From assembly GCA_948663505.1 (NCBI GenBank), contig CAPNAQ010000003.1, positions 5,853 to 29,452 of the forward strand: DNA of 23,600 nt, read 5' to 3'. A model generated the notes under the pieces. The model had not been told where the DNA came from. It saw only the letters and a list, made by a program, of their open reading frames with translations, and did no database searches. Positions 8,308 through 15,393 of this stretch are shown here, piece after piece (position 1 is the first letter of the stretch; every line of letters begins with the position of its first letter). A program made the translations under genes and the position numbers. The stretch is from an uncultured Clostridia bacterium (GTDB lineage Bacteria > Bacillota > Clostridia > TANB77 > CAG-508).

Positions 8308-8667
8308 ATGAGCATTTTAGGTAATATCTTATGGTTTATCTTTGGAGGTTTTTTAAGTGGGATTTCTTGGTGTATATCAGGTCTTATTTGGTGTATTACA
8401 ATAATAGGAATCCCCTATGGAAAGCAATGTTTTAAATTTGTAGCTTTATCATTTGCACCATTTGGCAAAGATGTCGAATATGGAGGAGGAATACCATCAG
8501 TAATTGCAAATGTAATATGGATTATATTCTTTGGGATTCCAATGGCACTTGAAAACTTATTATTTGGTTGTATATGGTGCATAACAATAGTAGGTATTCC
8601 ATTTGGACTTCAATTCTTTAAAATTGCTAAATTATCTTTAGCACCTTTTGGAGCAAGAGTAGTATAG
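8308..8667 (+). CDS. YccF-family inner membrane protein
   Basis: A 119-residue membrane protein made of two repeats of the YccF (DUF307) domain. Each contains the W-C-I-T-I-(I/V)-GIP-(Y/F)-G core (about residues 28-40 and 88-100) followed by an LAPFG segment (FAPFGKDVEYGG, then LAPFGARVV at the end). ATG at 8308 is chosen because AAAGGAG at 8293-8299 is correctly spaced for it and too close to an upstream GTG. Family function is not established. A terminator follows at 8709. Confidence 0.88.
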   Translation: MSILGNILWFIFGGFLSGISWCISGLIWCITIIGIPYGKQCFKFVALSFAPFGKDVEYGGGIPSVIANVIWIIFFGIPMALENLLFGCIWCITIVGIPFGLQFFKIAKLSLAPFGARVV

Positions 8668-8708
8668 TAAACTGATTAATTTAACATTGATTATAAGTTG
8701 TGTATTTT

Positions 8709-8733
8709 GAGGGAGCAGTTTTGCTCTCTTTTT
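8709..8733 (+). terminator. Intrinsic terminator after the YccF gene
   Basis: A 9-bp stem (GAGGGAGCA with TGCTCTCTT, including G-U pairs), a 4-nt GTTT loop and a T-run. Confidence 0.8.
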
Positions 8734-8861
8734 AAATAAAGTAATTAAGATTCTATTAGAAAGAAACTAATAAAAAATGATTTATTTATATTAAATCCTA
8801 AAAACAGTCAAAAAATAGTACTGCAAAGGAATTAAAAAGCTCCGTTTTGTACAATATAATA

Positions 8862-9113
8862 ATGTTGCAAAAAGGAGTGAAAAATATAGTATTTGATAAG
8901 TATTTTTTGAAAAGAGATAATATTTTAAAAAGAAGAATGGAGATAGATTCAAGTTTATATGAAAAATTGCAAGAACTATCAAATGTTTATGAAGCCTCAA
9001 TAAACAAACTGGTAAATGCAGCAATTATAGAGAAGCTAGAAACAAACAATGTAAATCTTTATGATAGAGCAGAAGGAGAAATTTTAGAATCACATAACTT
9101 TAATATTAGATAA
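8862..9113 (+). CDS. Small ribbon-helix-helix-like protein, start uncertain
   Basis: An open frame of up to 83 residues. Residues from about RRMEIDSSLYEKLQELSNVY on look like a ribbon-helix-helix (CopG/Arc type) DNA-binding unit: a short strand, a helix and an ASINKLVNAAIIEKL second helix. The start is unclear. TATAAT at 8855-8860 would put the transcript start after the ATG at 8862, and the AAGGAG at 8871-8876 has no ordinary in-frame start 5-10 bases beyond it; ATG 8937 is another option. It sits at the edge of a decayed region and may itself be damaged. Confidence 0.5.
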   Translation: MLQKGVKNIVFDKYFLKRDNILKRRMEIDSSLYEKLQELSNVYEASINKLVNAAIIEKLETNNVNLYDRAEGEILESHNFNIR

Positions 9114-9209
9114 GGTGCATATAAAGAACTGGAAAGATTAAGTGATAAACATCATTTATCAATATATAAACTTGTGAACATTGCTATACACAATGCTATA
9201 AATAGTTAA
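9114..9209 (+). pseudogene. Second ribbon-helix-helix unit behind an in-frame stop
   Basis: Directly after the TAA at 9111-9113, and in the same frame, 31 codons read GAYKELERLSDKHHLSIYKL then VNIAIHNAINS before the next stop. This matches the preceding gene's helix pattern (YEKLQELSNVYEASINKLVN). The two probably formed one protein with tandem units, now split by a nonsense mutation. Confidence 0.45.
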
Positions 9210-9319
9210 GAAATCATTGAAGGACTAGATATAATCAAGAAAGGAATGGTTTCGACTGTAAAATGGATTGACTACAAATAAAAAATACTATAATATGTTC
9301 AATAGTCATATTTTTAAAA

Positions 9320-10030
9320 GTTGATGAATTAGGAAGAGTTACAATTGAATTAACAAGAAGAAAAAGACACGGAATTAAAGAAAAAGATAAGGTTGAAATA
9401 AATGTTGATTCTGAAAAAATTGGAATAATAGGAATTTGTAGATGGGGTGGAATGGCTTTAAATGTAGCAGCACTTGATACAAGAATTAAAGCAACAGTAG
9501 CTTCTACAATGTATGATATGACTAGAGTAAATGCAAATGGATACTTTGATGAGGGAGATAATGAAGAAACAAGATATAACAATAAAGTAGCTTTAAATAC
9601 ACAAAGAATTACAGATTATAAAAATGGAAGTTACGAATTAGGAGGAGGTTGTTTAGAACTTCCTGTACCAGAAGATGCACCATTCTATGTTAAAGATTAT
9701 AGCGAATATTATAAAGGTAGAGCATATCATTCAAGAAGTTTAAATTCAAATGGTGGATGGAATAAAATTGGATGTATGTCATTTATAAATCAACCAATAT
9801 TAAAATATAGTAATGAAATTCGTTCAGCTGTATTAGTTATACATGGAGAAAAAGCTCATTCTTGCTATTTTAGTAAAGATGCTTATAAAGATATGACTAC
9901 AAATAGCAAATATACAGATAACAAAGAATTAATGATAATTCCAAATGCTGTTCATACAGATTTATATGATAATATGGAAGTAATACCATTTGATAAAATA
10001 GAAAAATTCTTTAATGAAAATTTAAAATAA
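9320..10030 (+). pseudogene. Chimera of an AbrB-like domain and a truncated alpha/beta hydrolase
   Basis: One continuous frame with no start codon upstream of 9452. About 30 codons (9320-9409) resemble a SpoVT/AbrB swapped-hairpin domain: VDELGRVTIELTRRKRHGIK then EKDKVEINVD. At about 9416 the frame becomes the middle of an alpha/beta hydrolase, IGIIGICRWGGMALN, where the usual nucleophile-elbow form is GICGWGG; the Arg replaces a Gly. The hydrolase C-terminus is complete, with VLVIHGEKAHS and a probable catalytic His in IPNAVHTDLYD. The hydrolase N-terminal half is absent. A shorter protein could start at ATG 9452, but it would lack the nucleophile elbow. Confidence 0.65.
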
Positions 10031-10043
10031 TATGAAGAATGAA

Positions 10044-10073
10044 GGCAAGTAATAACACCGAAAATTACTTGCC
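10044..10073 (+). terminator. Hairpin after the hydrolase remnant
   Basis: A 10-bp perfect stem (GGCAAGTAAT / ATTACTTGCC) with a 10-nt loop. The following sequence has only a weak T-run. Confidence 0.6.
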
Positions 10074-10115
10074 ATTTATGTTATAATCATCTCGATAAAT
10101 TAGTCAATAAGTAGG

Positions 10116-10156
10116 GTAGATAATAAGTTGAAATTATCTACATTTTATTATATAAT
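10116..10156 (+). promoter_or_regulatory. Promoter with overlapping inverted repeat
   Basis: TTGAAA at 10128-10133 and TATAAT at 10151-10156 are exactly 17 bp apart, a near-consensus housekeeping promoter. The -35 lies inside a perfect 9-bp inverted repeat (GTAGATAAT at 10116-10124, ATTATCTAC at 10133-10141), which could be an operator or an upstream terminator. It drives the 55-residue gene at 10196. Confidence 0.6.
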
Positions 10157-10195
10157 GCTAATAAAAGATAGTAATTTGAAAGTGAGATGAGAAAT

Positions 10196-10363
10196 ATGAA
10201 TACTGAAATTAAGGCTTTTATTGAAAAATTTAAAGAAGTAAGAGATATATTGCAAAAGTTTGATAACAGAGATGAGGCAATAGAATATCTAGGTAATGAA
10301 ACAAAATTATCAAAAGAAGAATGTTCTACTGCTTATGATATTATTATGAAAATTGAAGACTAA
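10196..10363 (+). CDS. 55-residue acidic helical protein, copy 1
   Basis: A small protein beginning MNTEIKAFIEKFKEV and predicted mostly helical, with no membrane segment or known motif. It is nearly identical to the gene at 14193-14360 (one base differs, giving Phe8 here and Val8 there). The preserved frame in both copies suggests a real gene. It has a good promoter; the best ribosome-binding candidate is GAAAGTGAGATGAG upstream. Function is unknown; its repeated linkage to pdaA copies and HipA-like sequences may be an accident of duplication. Confidence 0.6.
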   Translation: MNTEIKAFIEKFKEVRDILQKFDNRDEAIEYLGNETKLSKEECSTAYDIIMKIED

Positions 10364-10389
10364 ATTACAATTTTGAAGGAGAAAAATTT

Positions 10390-10746
10390 ATGGCAAGAGT
10401 GTTAAAAAGTAAAGAATTAGTAAATACAAGGTTAGCGACTAATTATGGTGGCTGGATGTATTGTGATAAATGTAATGAAAATATAGGTTATTTATGTTAT
10501 TCAACTTATGATAGGTTAGAATTAAAGTATAAATGTAATTGTGGAAGTCAAGGTAGTGCATTATTAGATTTTGAAGATAGTAAAATAGGCCAAAATTGTA
10601 ATGATGAATTAGTTATTATAAAAAATAGGTTATGCTGTCCAAAAGATAATGAGCCTTTAATTACAATATTAGATAAAAAAGTAGCTAGTTATGAAATGAA
10701 AATTACTTGTAAATCTTGTGAAAGTATTTATAAAAAAGTTAAATAA
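10390..10746 (+). CDS. Cysteine-rich zinc-ribbon protein, unknown
   Basis: A 118-residue soluble protein with two sets of paired cysteines. The first is CDKCNENIG near residue 25, followed by a CNCGS knuckle near 49; the second is RLCCPKDNEP near 83 and CKSCES near 107. Two zinc ribbons are likely. GAAGGAG lies 9 bases before the ATG. It starts 27 bases after copy 1 of the 55-residue gene and is absent from the corresponding place in copy 2. No specific family is recognised. Confidence 0.65.
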   Translation: MARVLKSKELVNTRLATNYGGWMYCDKCNENIGYLCYSTYDRLELKYKCNCGSQGSALLDFEDSKIGQNCNDELVIIKNRLCCPKDNEPLITILDKKVASYEMKITCKSCESIYKKVK

Positions 10747-10747
10747 A

Positions 10748-10855
10748 TTTATTGATGATGTTAAAGTCAGGTCTACAATAAAAAAGTCTTTTTACAAAAG
10801 AATTGTAGGAAACCAATATGAAATATTAAAAGAAGTATATAAAAATATAAGATAA
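10748..10855 (+). pseudogene. Relic C-terminus of a HipA-like kinase
   Basis: 35 codons and a stop encode FIDDVKVRSTIKKSFYKRIV then GNQYEILKEVYKNIR. This aligns along its whole length with the last residues of the intact gene at 13130-13987 (FIDNVEGMSTARKDFYKKMI, EKRYEILKEVHENMK). There is no start codon, and the rest of the kinase is gone, displaced by the zinc-ribbon gene. Confidence 0.75.
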
Positions 10856-10895
10856 ATACATTTTTAAATAAACTAATTTGTTAGAAGGAGCTATT

Positions 10896-11547
10896 ATGAA
10901 TCAAGGTAATAATGTAAATAAAATAATAAAGAGACTATGCCAAGAAATATTTCCAAGAGATGTTTTCAAAAAGGAAATTCTAGGGTATATTTAGATGATA
11001 ATGGTTATTATTTTACAATGATAGAATTTCAACCATACTCATTAAAAAAGGAACATTTTTAAATATTGGATTGTCTTTTCTTTTTAATAAAGATGATTAT
11101 TTAAGTTTTTCATATTCGTATAAAAACAAAACAAGAATTGGAAAAAAGTTTATAGAATATAAGGATGATGAACAATTTGAAAAAGATGTTAGAAAATATG
11201 TTGAAATGGCAAAAGATTATATTTTAAAATATAGAATGTTTGTAGATATTAATTATGCAAAGAAATGTATTGTAAAAGAATTAAAGTTAAATCATGATAT
11301 TTGGGATCCATATATAAAATCAATGTTTTATTTTCTTACTGATGATCAAGAGAATGGAAAAAAGTATTATAAAAGATTTTTAGATGAAGCATTCTTTAAA
11401 AGTATAATTGATGAATATAATTATCCGAAGGATGTTACTAAAATAAATAAGGATTATATAATAAATATGATTAGTGAACGAAGAAAGTTTTGGCACAGTC
11501 AATCATCAATGGGGAAAATGAAGATATTTGAAAATTATGAACGATAA
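10896..11547 (+). pseudogene. DUF4304-like protein broken by two single-base deletions
   Basis: GAAGGAG precedes ATG 10896. The frame reads MNQGNNVNKIIKRLCQEIFP up to FKK, then must shift to continue as GNSRVYLDDNGYYFTMIEF, then shift again near 11047 to continue as GTFLNIGLSFLF and on to the stop at 11545-11547. Both breaks are short A runs followed by GGA, and in each case one additional A restores the frame. The repaired protein would be about 217 residues. The order of conserved pieces resembles DUF4304-type proteins, tentatively. The 3' part stays open from a TTG at 11071 for 158 codons. Confidence 0.6.
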
Positions 11548-11551
11548 ATGA

Positions 11552-11572
11552 ATAAGAAAGTAATTTTCTTAT
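11552..11572 (+). terminator. Hairpin downstream of the broken DUF4304-like gene
   Basis: An 8-bp perfect stem ATAAGAAA/TTTCTTAT with a 5-nt loop. There is no long T-tract; weak terminator at most. Confidence 0.35.
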
Positions 11573-11700
11573 CTTAATTAATATAGTGCAAAAAAATATT
11601 GACTTTGTGGAAATTGAATTTGAAAGAGGAAAATATATAAAAGAGAATTTTATAATGAGTAATATAAATGTATGCAACAGATTGTATAAATAGAGAAGAT

Positions 11701-11732
11701 AAAAAGATACACTCTAAAATTAGTATCTTTTT
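11701..11732 (+). terminator. Intrinsic terminator upstream of the pdaA fragment
   Basis: A 10-bp stem AAAAAGATAC/GTATCTTTTT with a 12-nt loop runs into a long T tract. A diverged counterpart occupies the same position before the intact pdaA (14393-14435), offset by exactly 2700 bases. Confidence 0.8.
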
Positions 11733-11789
11733 TTTAATGTTAAATTTTTTAATTCTGTTCTATTTCTATATTTTAGATTGGTTTTTAAC

Positions 11790-12299
11790 AATAGAGTAAT
11801 AACTTTAAAATTAAATTCATAAAATTAAACAAAATAAAAAGGAAAAAAGGGAAGGATTGATAAGGAATGACAATTAATTTAAAGAAAAGTTTACCCAATA
11901 TAATGAAAATTTTAGTAATGATGTTAATAATATTTACACTAACAATAGTAAACAACAAAGATATAGAAGAAACAATATTAACGAGTTCACAAGGACTTAG
12001 TAATAAAAAATTGGATGGGGAATAAAAAGAAATGACAATCATGAACAACCTGATTTAGGAAAAACAAATAGAACAACTTTAGAAAAATATAATGGAATTG
12101 CTATAGGAAATAATACAGATAAAAATGTTTATCTAACATTTGATGAAGGATATGAGGCAGGATATACTCCTAAAATATTAGATACATTAAAAGAAAATAA
12201 TGTAAAAGCAACATTTTTTATAACAGCACATTATTTAAATACAGAGCCAGATTTAGTAAAGAGAATGATTGATGAAGGACATATTGTAGGAAATCATAC
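11790..12299 (+). repeat. Direct repeat, copy 1 (5' part of pdaA)
   Basis: Matches 14490-15000 base for base except for a single A missing from the poly-A run at 12005-12010. Identity ends abruptly at 12299. On the 5' side, identity falls sharply before about 11790, although the two flanks are still recognisably related. Confidence 0.95.
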
Positions 12300-12345
12300 A
12301 CCTAAATACTTAATGTCCATAAATTTAAAAGGTGAAAAAGCATAG
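11867..12345 (+). pseudogene. Truncated, frameshifted copy of pdaA
   Basis: This copy begins exactly like the intact gene at 14567, but one A is missing from a run of seven (six remain at 12005-12010). Translation therefore ends early after SNKKLDGE. Beyond the shift the original frame is intact through the NodB TFDEGYE motif and stops matching after GNHT, the first half of the HTVNH metal site. It is then fused to an unrelated 14-codon tail (PKYLMSINLKGEKA) ending at 12345. It lacks the second His of the metal motif and the whole C-terminal half, so it cannot be an active deacetylase. Confidence 0.9.
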
Positions 12346-12370
12346 AGAGATAGCCTATTTAGAGTAGAAT

Positions 12371-12417
12371 AAAAACAATGATTAAGATTATCTTCTGAAA
12401 TTTTAATCATTGTTTTT
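12371..12417 (+). terminator. Intrinsic terminator, 14-bp stem
   Basis: AAAAACAATGATTA (12371-12384) pairs perfectly with TAATCATTGTTTTT (12404-12417), and the 3' arm runs into the T tract. It isolates the pdaA fragment from the genes starting at 12540. Confidence 0.85.
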
Positions 12418-12491
12418 TGCTAGAATAAAGTATATAAAAGAGAAAATTATTTTAAATTTTAAATAGTATAGCAAAATGACAGTAAATGTGA

Positions 12492-12497
12492 TATACT
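12492..12497 (+). promoter_or_regulatory. Extended -10 promoter element
   Basis: TGTGATATACT contains an upstream TG and a TATACT hexamer. No clear -35 is seen. It lies 43 bases before the ATG at 12540 and directly after a terminator, so it is the likely promoter of the three-gene run 12540-13987. Confidence 0.4.
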
Positions 12498-12539
12498 AGG
12501 TACAATATATTTAAGAAGCTAAAAGGAGAGTGATTTGAA

Positions 12540-12815
12540 ATGATGCATGAATTTGTTACATATGCAGATGGAACTTTGGTAGTATCTTCAGATATTCGTA
12601 AAAAGGAAAATGGAGAAGAATATCTTATTGTTTGTTTTGAAAGACCAATGGAGTATGGTTTTGATACAGTAATATTTGAATTACCAAGTTATAATATAGT
12701 AAAACAAGATGGACATTATACAGAAGACGAAATTGCAATATTTAAAACAGTAGTTGAACGAGGTGCTGGATACTTTTTTGATGTTGCTAGAAAAGGAGGA
12801 ATACAAAGTGCCTAA
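12540..12815 (+). CDS. Small protein upstream of DUF4160, unknown
   Basis: A 91-residue soluble protein starting MMHEFVTYADGTLVVSSDIR with mixed strands and one C-terminal helix. AAAGGAGAG precedes the first ATG by about 11 bases. It overlaps the next gene by 8 bases, a translationally coupled arrangement. DUF4160 proteins often have a small partner (frequently DUF2442) in toxin-antitoxin-like pairs. This one occupies that place, but I cannot assign it to DUF2442 by eye. Confidence 0.6.
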   Translation: MMHEFVTYADGTLVVSSDIRKKENGEEYLIVCFERPMEYGFDTVIFELPSYNIVKQDGHYTEDEIAIFKTVVERGAGYFFDVARKGGIQSA

Positions 12816-13086
12816 TCTTTTTAATTATTTAGGATATACCATATTCTTTTGGGCAAATGAAAATTTTGAGCCTATACATGTCCATATTTGCAAGGGAAAT
12901 CCTACTGCAAATGCAACTAAAGTTTGGATTACAAAAAGTGGAGATTGTATTTTAGAAAATAATAATAGTAGAATTCCAAAGCATGATTTGAATAGATTAT
13001 TTAAATCTATTCAATATAATTATTTTTATATTTTATCTGAATGGAAAAGTTTTTATGGTGTAGATAACATTAAATTTTATTGTTAA
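12808..13086 (+). CDS. DUF4160 protein
   Basis: A 92-residue protein starting at GTG 12808, supported by AAGGAGG at 12793-12799. The N-terminal half holds the DUF4160 pattern: a short hydrophobic strand (YTIFFWANE), then EPIHVHICKGN and a lysine-containing strand (TKVWITKSGD). DUF4160 proteins typically form two-gene units with DUF2442-like partners and are suspected toxin-antitoxin components; the role is not proven. It overlaps the preceding gene and lies 43 bases before the HipA-like kinase. Confidence 0.8.
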   Translation: MPNLFNYLGYTIFFWANENFEPIHVHICKGNPTANATKVWITKSGDCILENNNSRIPKHDLNRLFKSIQYNYFYILSEWKSFYGVDNIKFYC

Positions 13087-13129
13087 TTTTAGAGTAGTAT
13101 AAACAAAAAAGTTAATAGGAGAAAATAAG

Positions 13130-13987
13130 ATGATTGATTTTACAAATGCAATAGAAGAATTTAATAATTATAAAGGTTCAGAGAAAAAGAAGACATTAAT
13201 ATATAACAATAAAAAATATTTAGTAAAATTTCCAGATCCAGTCAGAGAAAAAAATAAAAATATATCATATATCAATAATGCTTTTTCAGAATATATTGGA
13301 AGTAATGTGTTCAAGATAGTAGGTTTTAAAACACAAAATACAGTTTTAGGAAAATATAACTATAATGGAAAAGAAAAGATAGTATGTGCTTGTGAAGATT
13401 TTACAGATAATGATAATATATTATATGAATTTGAAAATTTAGCATTAAGTACAAATCCAGATAAAAAAATAGAAACAGAGTTAAATGACATAATGGAAGT
13501 AATAGAAGAAAGTAAAATGATTCATACAGAAGAAACGAAACAGAAATTTTGGGATATGTTTGTTATTGATAGTTTAATTGGAAATACAGATAGACACAAT
13601 GGGAATTGGGGATTTTTATTGAATAAAAATACAGGAAAAGTAGAATTTTCTCCGATTTATGATTGTGGTTCAGCTTTAAATCCAATGCTTGAAGATGAAG
13701 AAATTAAAAAAATTAATGAAACAGAATTAAAAAACTTAGCAATTAATTGCTATTCTTGCTTAAAAGAAAATGGAAAGAAAATTAATTATATAACATATAT
13801 TAAACAAATGAATAATGAAGAATGTAATAAGGCTATTAAAAGATTATTTTTAAATATTAATATAGATGAGATAAATAATTTTATTGATAATGTCGAGGGT
13901 ATGTCTACAGCAAGAAAAGATTTTTATAAAAAAATGATAGAAAAGAGATATGAAATATTAAAAGAAGTACATGAAAATATGAAATAA
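13130..13987 (+). CDS. HipA/CtkA-like protein kinase
   Basis: A 285-residue kinase of the single-chain HipA-like (CtkA) type. A candidate nucleotide-binding lysine is Lys33 in KYLVKFPD. The catalytic loop is GNTDRHNGN at 151-159 with Asp154 as catalytic base, and the metal-binding Asp178 lies in SPIYDCGSAL. No N-terminal HipA-N1 domain is present, unlike the E. coli HipA of about 440 residues. RBS AGGAGA precedes the ATG. Related proteins are growth-inhibiting Ser/Thr kinases. No HipB-like helix-turn-helix partner is visible; the two small genes upstream are candidate partners by position only. A relic of a second copy lies at 10748-10855. Confidence 0.82.
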   Translation: MIDFTNAIEEFNNYKGSEKKKTLIYNNKKYLVKFPDPVREKNKNISYINNAFSEYIGSNVFKIVGFKTQNTVLGKYNYNGKEKIVCACEDFTDNDNILYEFENLALSTNPDKKIETELNDIMEVIEESKMIHTEETKQKFWDMFVIDSLIGNTDRHNGNWGFLLNKNTGKVEFSPIYDCGSALNPMLEDEEIKKINETELKNLAINCYSCLKENGKKINYITYIKQMNNEECNKAIKRLFLNINIDEINNFIDNVEGMSTARKDFYKKMIEKRYEILKEVHENMK

Positions 13988-14080
13988 ATAAAAGTAAAGT
14001 ATACTATGATGGTAACTCTGTATTTTTTCTGCACTTTTTAAACTAAAACAGAAACTAGAAAACTTGATTTTCTATGTGTT

Positions 14081-14108
14081 AGGGAGATATTTTCTGTATC
14101 TCTTTCCT
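14081..14108. other. Hairpin in the 13988-14192 gap
   Basis: A 6-bp stem GAGATA/TATCTC with a 7-nt loop, extended by AGG/CCT across small bulges. No open frame of note lies in this gap. Terminator activity is possible but the T content afterwards is low. Confidence 0.3.
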
Positions 14109-14192
14109 GCCTTTTAGAAAGTCTTTAGGTAAACAAAAATGTAGATATGAAAACAAATAGTAAAATAGTAATTTGAAAGTGAGATGAGAAAT

Positions 14193-14360
14193 ATGAATAC
14201 TGAAATTAAGGCTGTTATTGAAAAATTTAAAGAAGTAAGAGATATATTGCAAAAGTTTGATAACAGAGATGAGGCAATAGAATATCTAGGTAATGAAACA
14301 AAATTATCAAAAGAAGAATGTTCTACTGCTTATGATATTATTATGAAAATTGAAGACTAA
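14193..14360 (+). CDS. 55-residue acidic helical protein, copy 2
   Basis: Identical to the gene at 10196-10363 apart from one base (Val8 instead of Phe8). The match includes about 25 bases upstream of the ATG and about 7 after the stop. The strong promoter of copy 1 is not present here. It is followed by a terminator (14393-14435) and pdaA, the same order as copy 1 but without the 1.3 kb of genes found there. Confidence 0.55.
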   Translation: MNTEIKAVIEKFKEVRDILQKFDNRDEAIEYLGNETKLSKEECSTAYDIIMKIED

Positions 14361-14392
14361 ATTACAATAAGTAGAGGAGATAAATAGAAAAG

Positions 14393-14435
14393 AAGGGGAT
14401 ATATGATTAAAAAAAATTCGTATCTCCTTTTTTTT
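14393..14435 (+). terminator. Intrinsic terminator upstream of pdaA
   Basis: AAGGGGAT pairs with ATCTCCTT (one G-U pair; two more pairs extend it inward) and is followed by a T tract. Confidence 0.7.
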
Positions 14436-14489
14436 GATGTTAAATTTTATAATTTTGTCCCACTTTTATATTTTAAATTCGTTTTTAAT

Positions 14490-15000
14490 AATAGAGTAAT
14501 AACTTTAAAATTAAATTCATAAAATTAAACAAAATAAAAAGGAAAAAAGGGAAGGATTGATAAGGAATGACAATTAATTTAAAGAAAAGTTTACCCAATA
14601 TAATGAAAATTTTAGTAATGATGTTAATAATATTTACACTAACAATAGTAAACAACAAAGATATAGAAGAAACAATATTAACGAGTTCACAAGGACTTAG
14701 TAATAAAAAAATTGGATGGGGAATAAAAAGAAATGACAATCATGAACAACCTGATTTAGGAAAAACAAATAGAACAACTTTAGAAAAATATAATGGAATT
14801 GCTATAGGAAATAATACAGATAAAAATGTTTATCTAACATTTGATGAAGGATATGAGGCAGGATATACTCCTAAAATATTAGATACATTAAAAGAAAATA
14901 ATGTAAAAGCAACATTTTTTATAACAGCACATTATTTAAATACAGAGCCAGATTTAGTAAAGAGAATGATTGATGAAGGACATATTGTAGGAAATCATAC
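14490..15000 (+). repeat. Direct repeat, copy 2 (5' part of pdaA)
   Basis: Partner of 11790-12299, identical apart from one additional A here. The copies are in the same orientation 2.7 kb apart, so recombination between them would delete the DUF4160/HipA-like block. Confidence 0.95.
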
Positions 15001-15385
15001 TGTTAATCATAAAAGTATGCCAACATTAACAGAACAGCAAATAAATTCAGAAATAATGGACTTACACAAAGCAATATATGAAAAATTCAACTATGAAATG
15101 AAATATATGAGACCACCAATGGGAGAATACAGTGAAATATCATTAAATGTAACACAATCATTAGGATATAAAACAGTAATGTGGTCATTTGCATATGAAG
15201 ATTGGAATGAAAAAAAGCAATTAGAAAATTCAATAGCAAAGAAAAAAATAATAGACAATGTACATAATGGAGAAATAATGTTATTACATGGAAAATCAGA
15301 AACAAACACAAACATATTAGGAGAAGTAATAAAAGAAATTAAAAATATGGGATATGAATTTAAATCACTAGATGAATTTAAGTAA
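14567..15385 (+). CDS. pdaA: PdaA-like polysaccharide (muramic delta-lactam) deacetylase
   Basis: A 272-residue NodB-fold deacetylase with an N-terminal membrane anchor or signal (about 13-29). Motif 1 is TFDEGYE at 91-97, the DEGYE variant typical of PdaA rather than the TFDDG of chitin-type enzymes. Metal ligands are in HTVNH (144-148), RPP is at 182-184, and LLHG at 239-242 carries the late catalytic His. PdaA removes N-acetyl groups from muramic acid on the way to the delta-lactam of spore cortex. Linkage to yqfC and yqfD supports a sporulation role. GGAAAAAAGG and AAGG lie upstream of the ATG. A broken partial copy is at 11867-12345. Confidence 0.9.
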   Translation: MTINLKKSLPNIMKILVMMLIIFTLTIVNNKDIEETILTSSQGLSNKKIGWGIKRNDNHEQPDLGKTNRTTLEKYNGIAIGNNTDKNVYLTFDEGYEAGYTPKILDTLKENNVKATFFITAHYLNTEPDLVKRMIDEGHIVGNHTVNHKSMPTLTEQQINSEIMDLHKAIYEKFNYEMKYMRPPMGEYSEISLNVTQSLGYKTVMWSFAYEDWNEKKQLENSIAKKKIIDNVHNGEIMLLHGKSETNTNILGEVIKEIKNMGYEFKSLDEFK

Positions 15386-15393
15386 AATTACAA

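Noticed and set aside
11071..11547. Independent 158-residue gene starting at TTG
   Set aside because: Its sequence continues an upstream frame-shifted segment with a proper ATG and ribosome site at 10896; it is better read as the 3' part of a broken gene.
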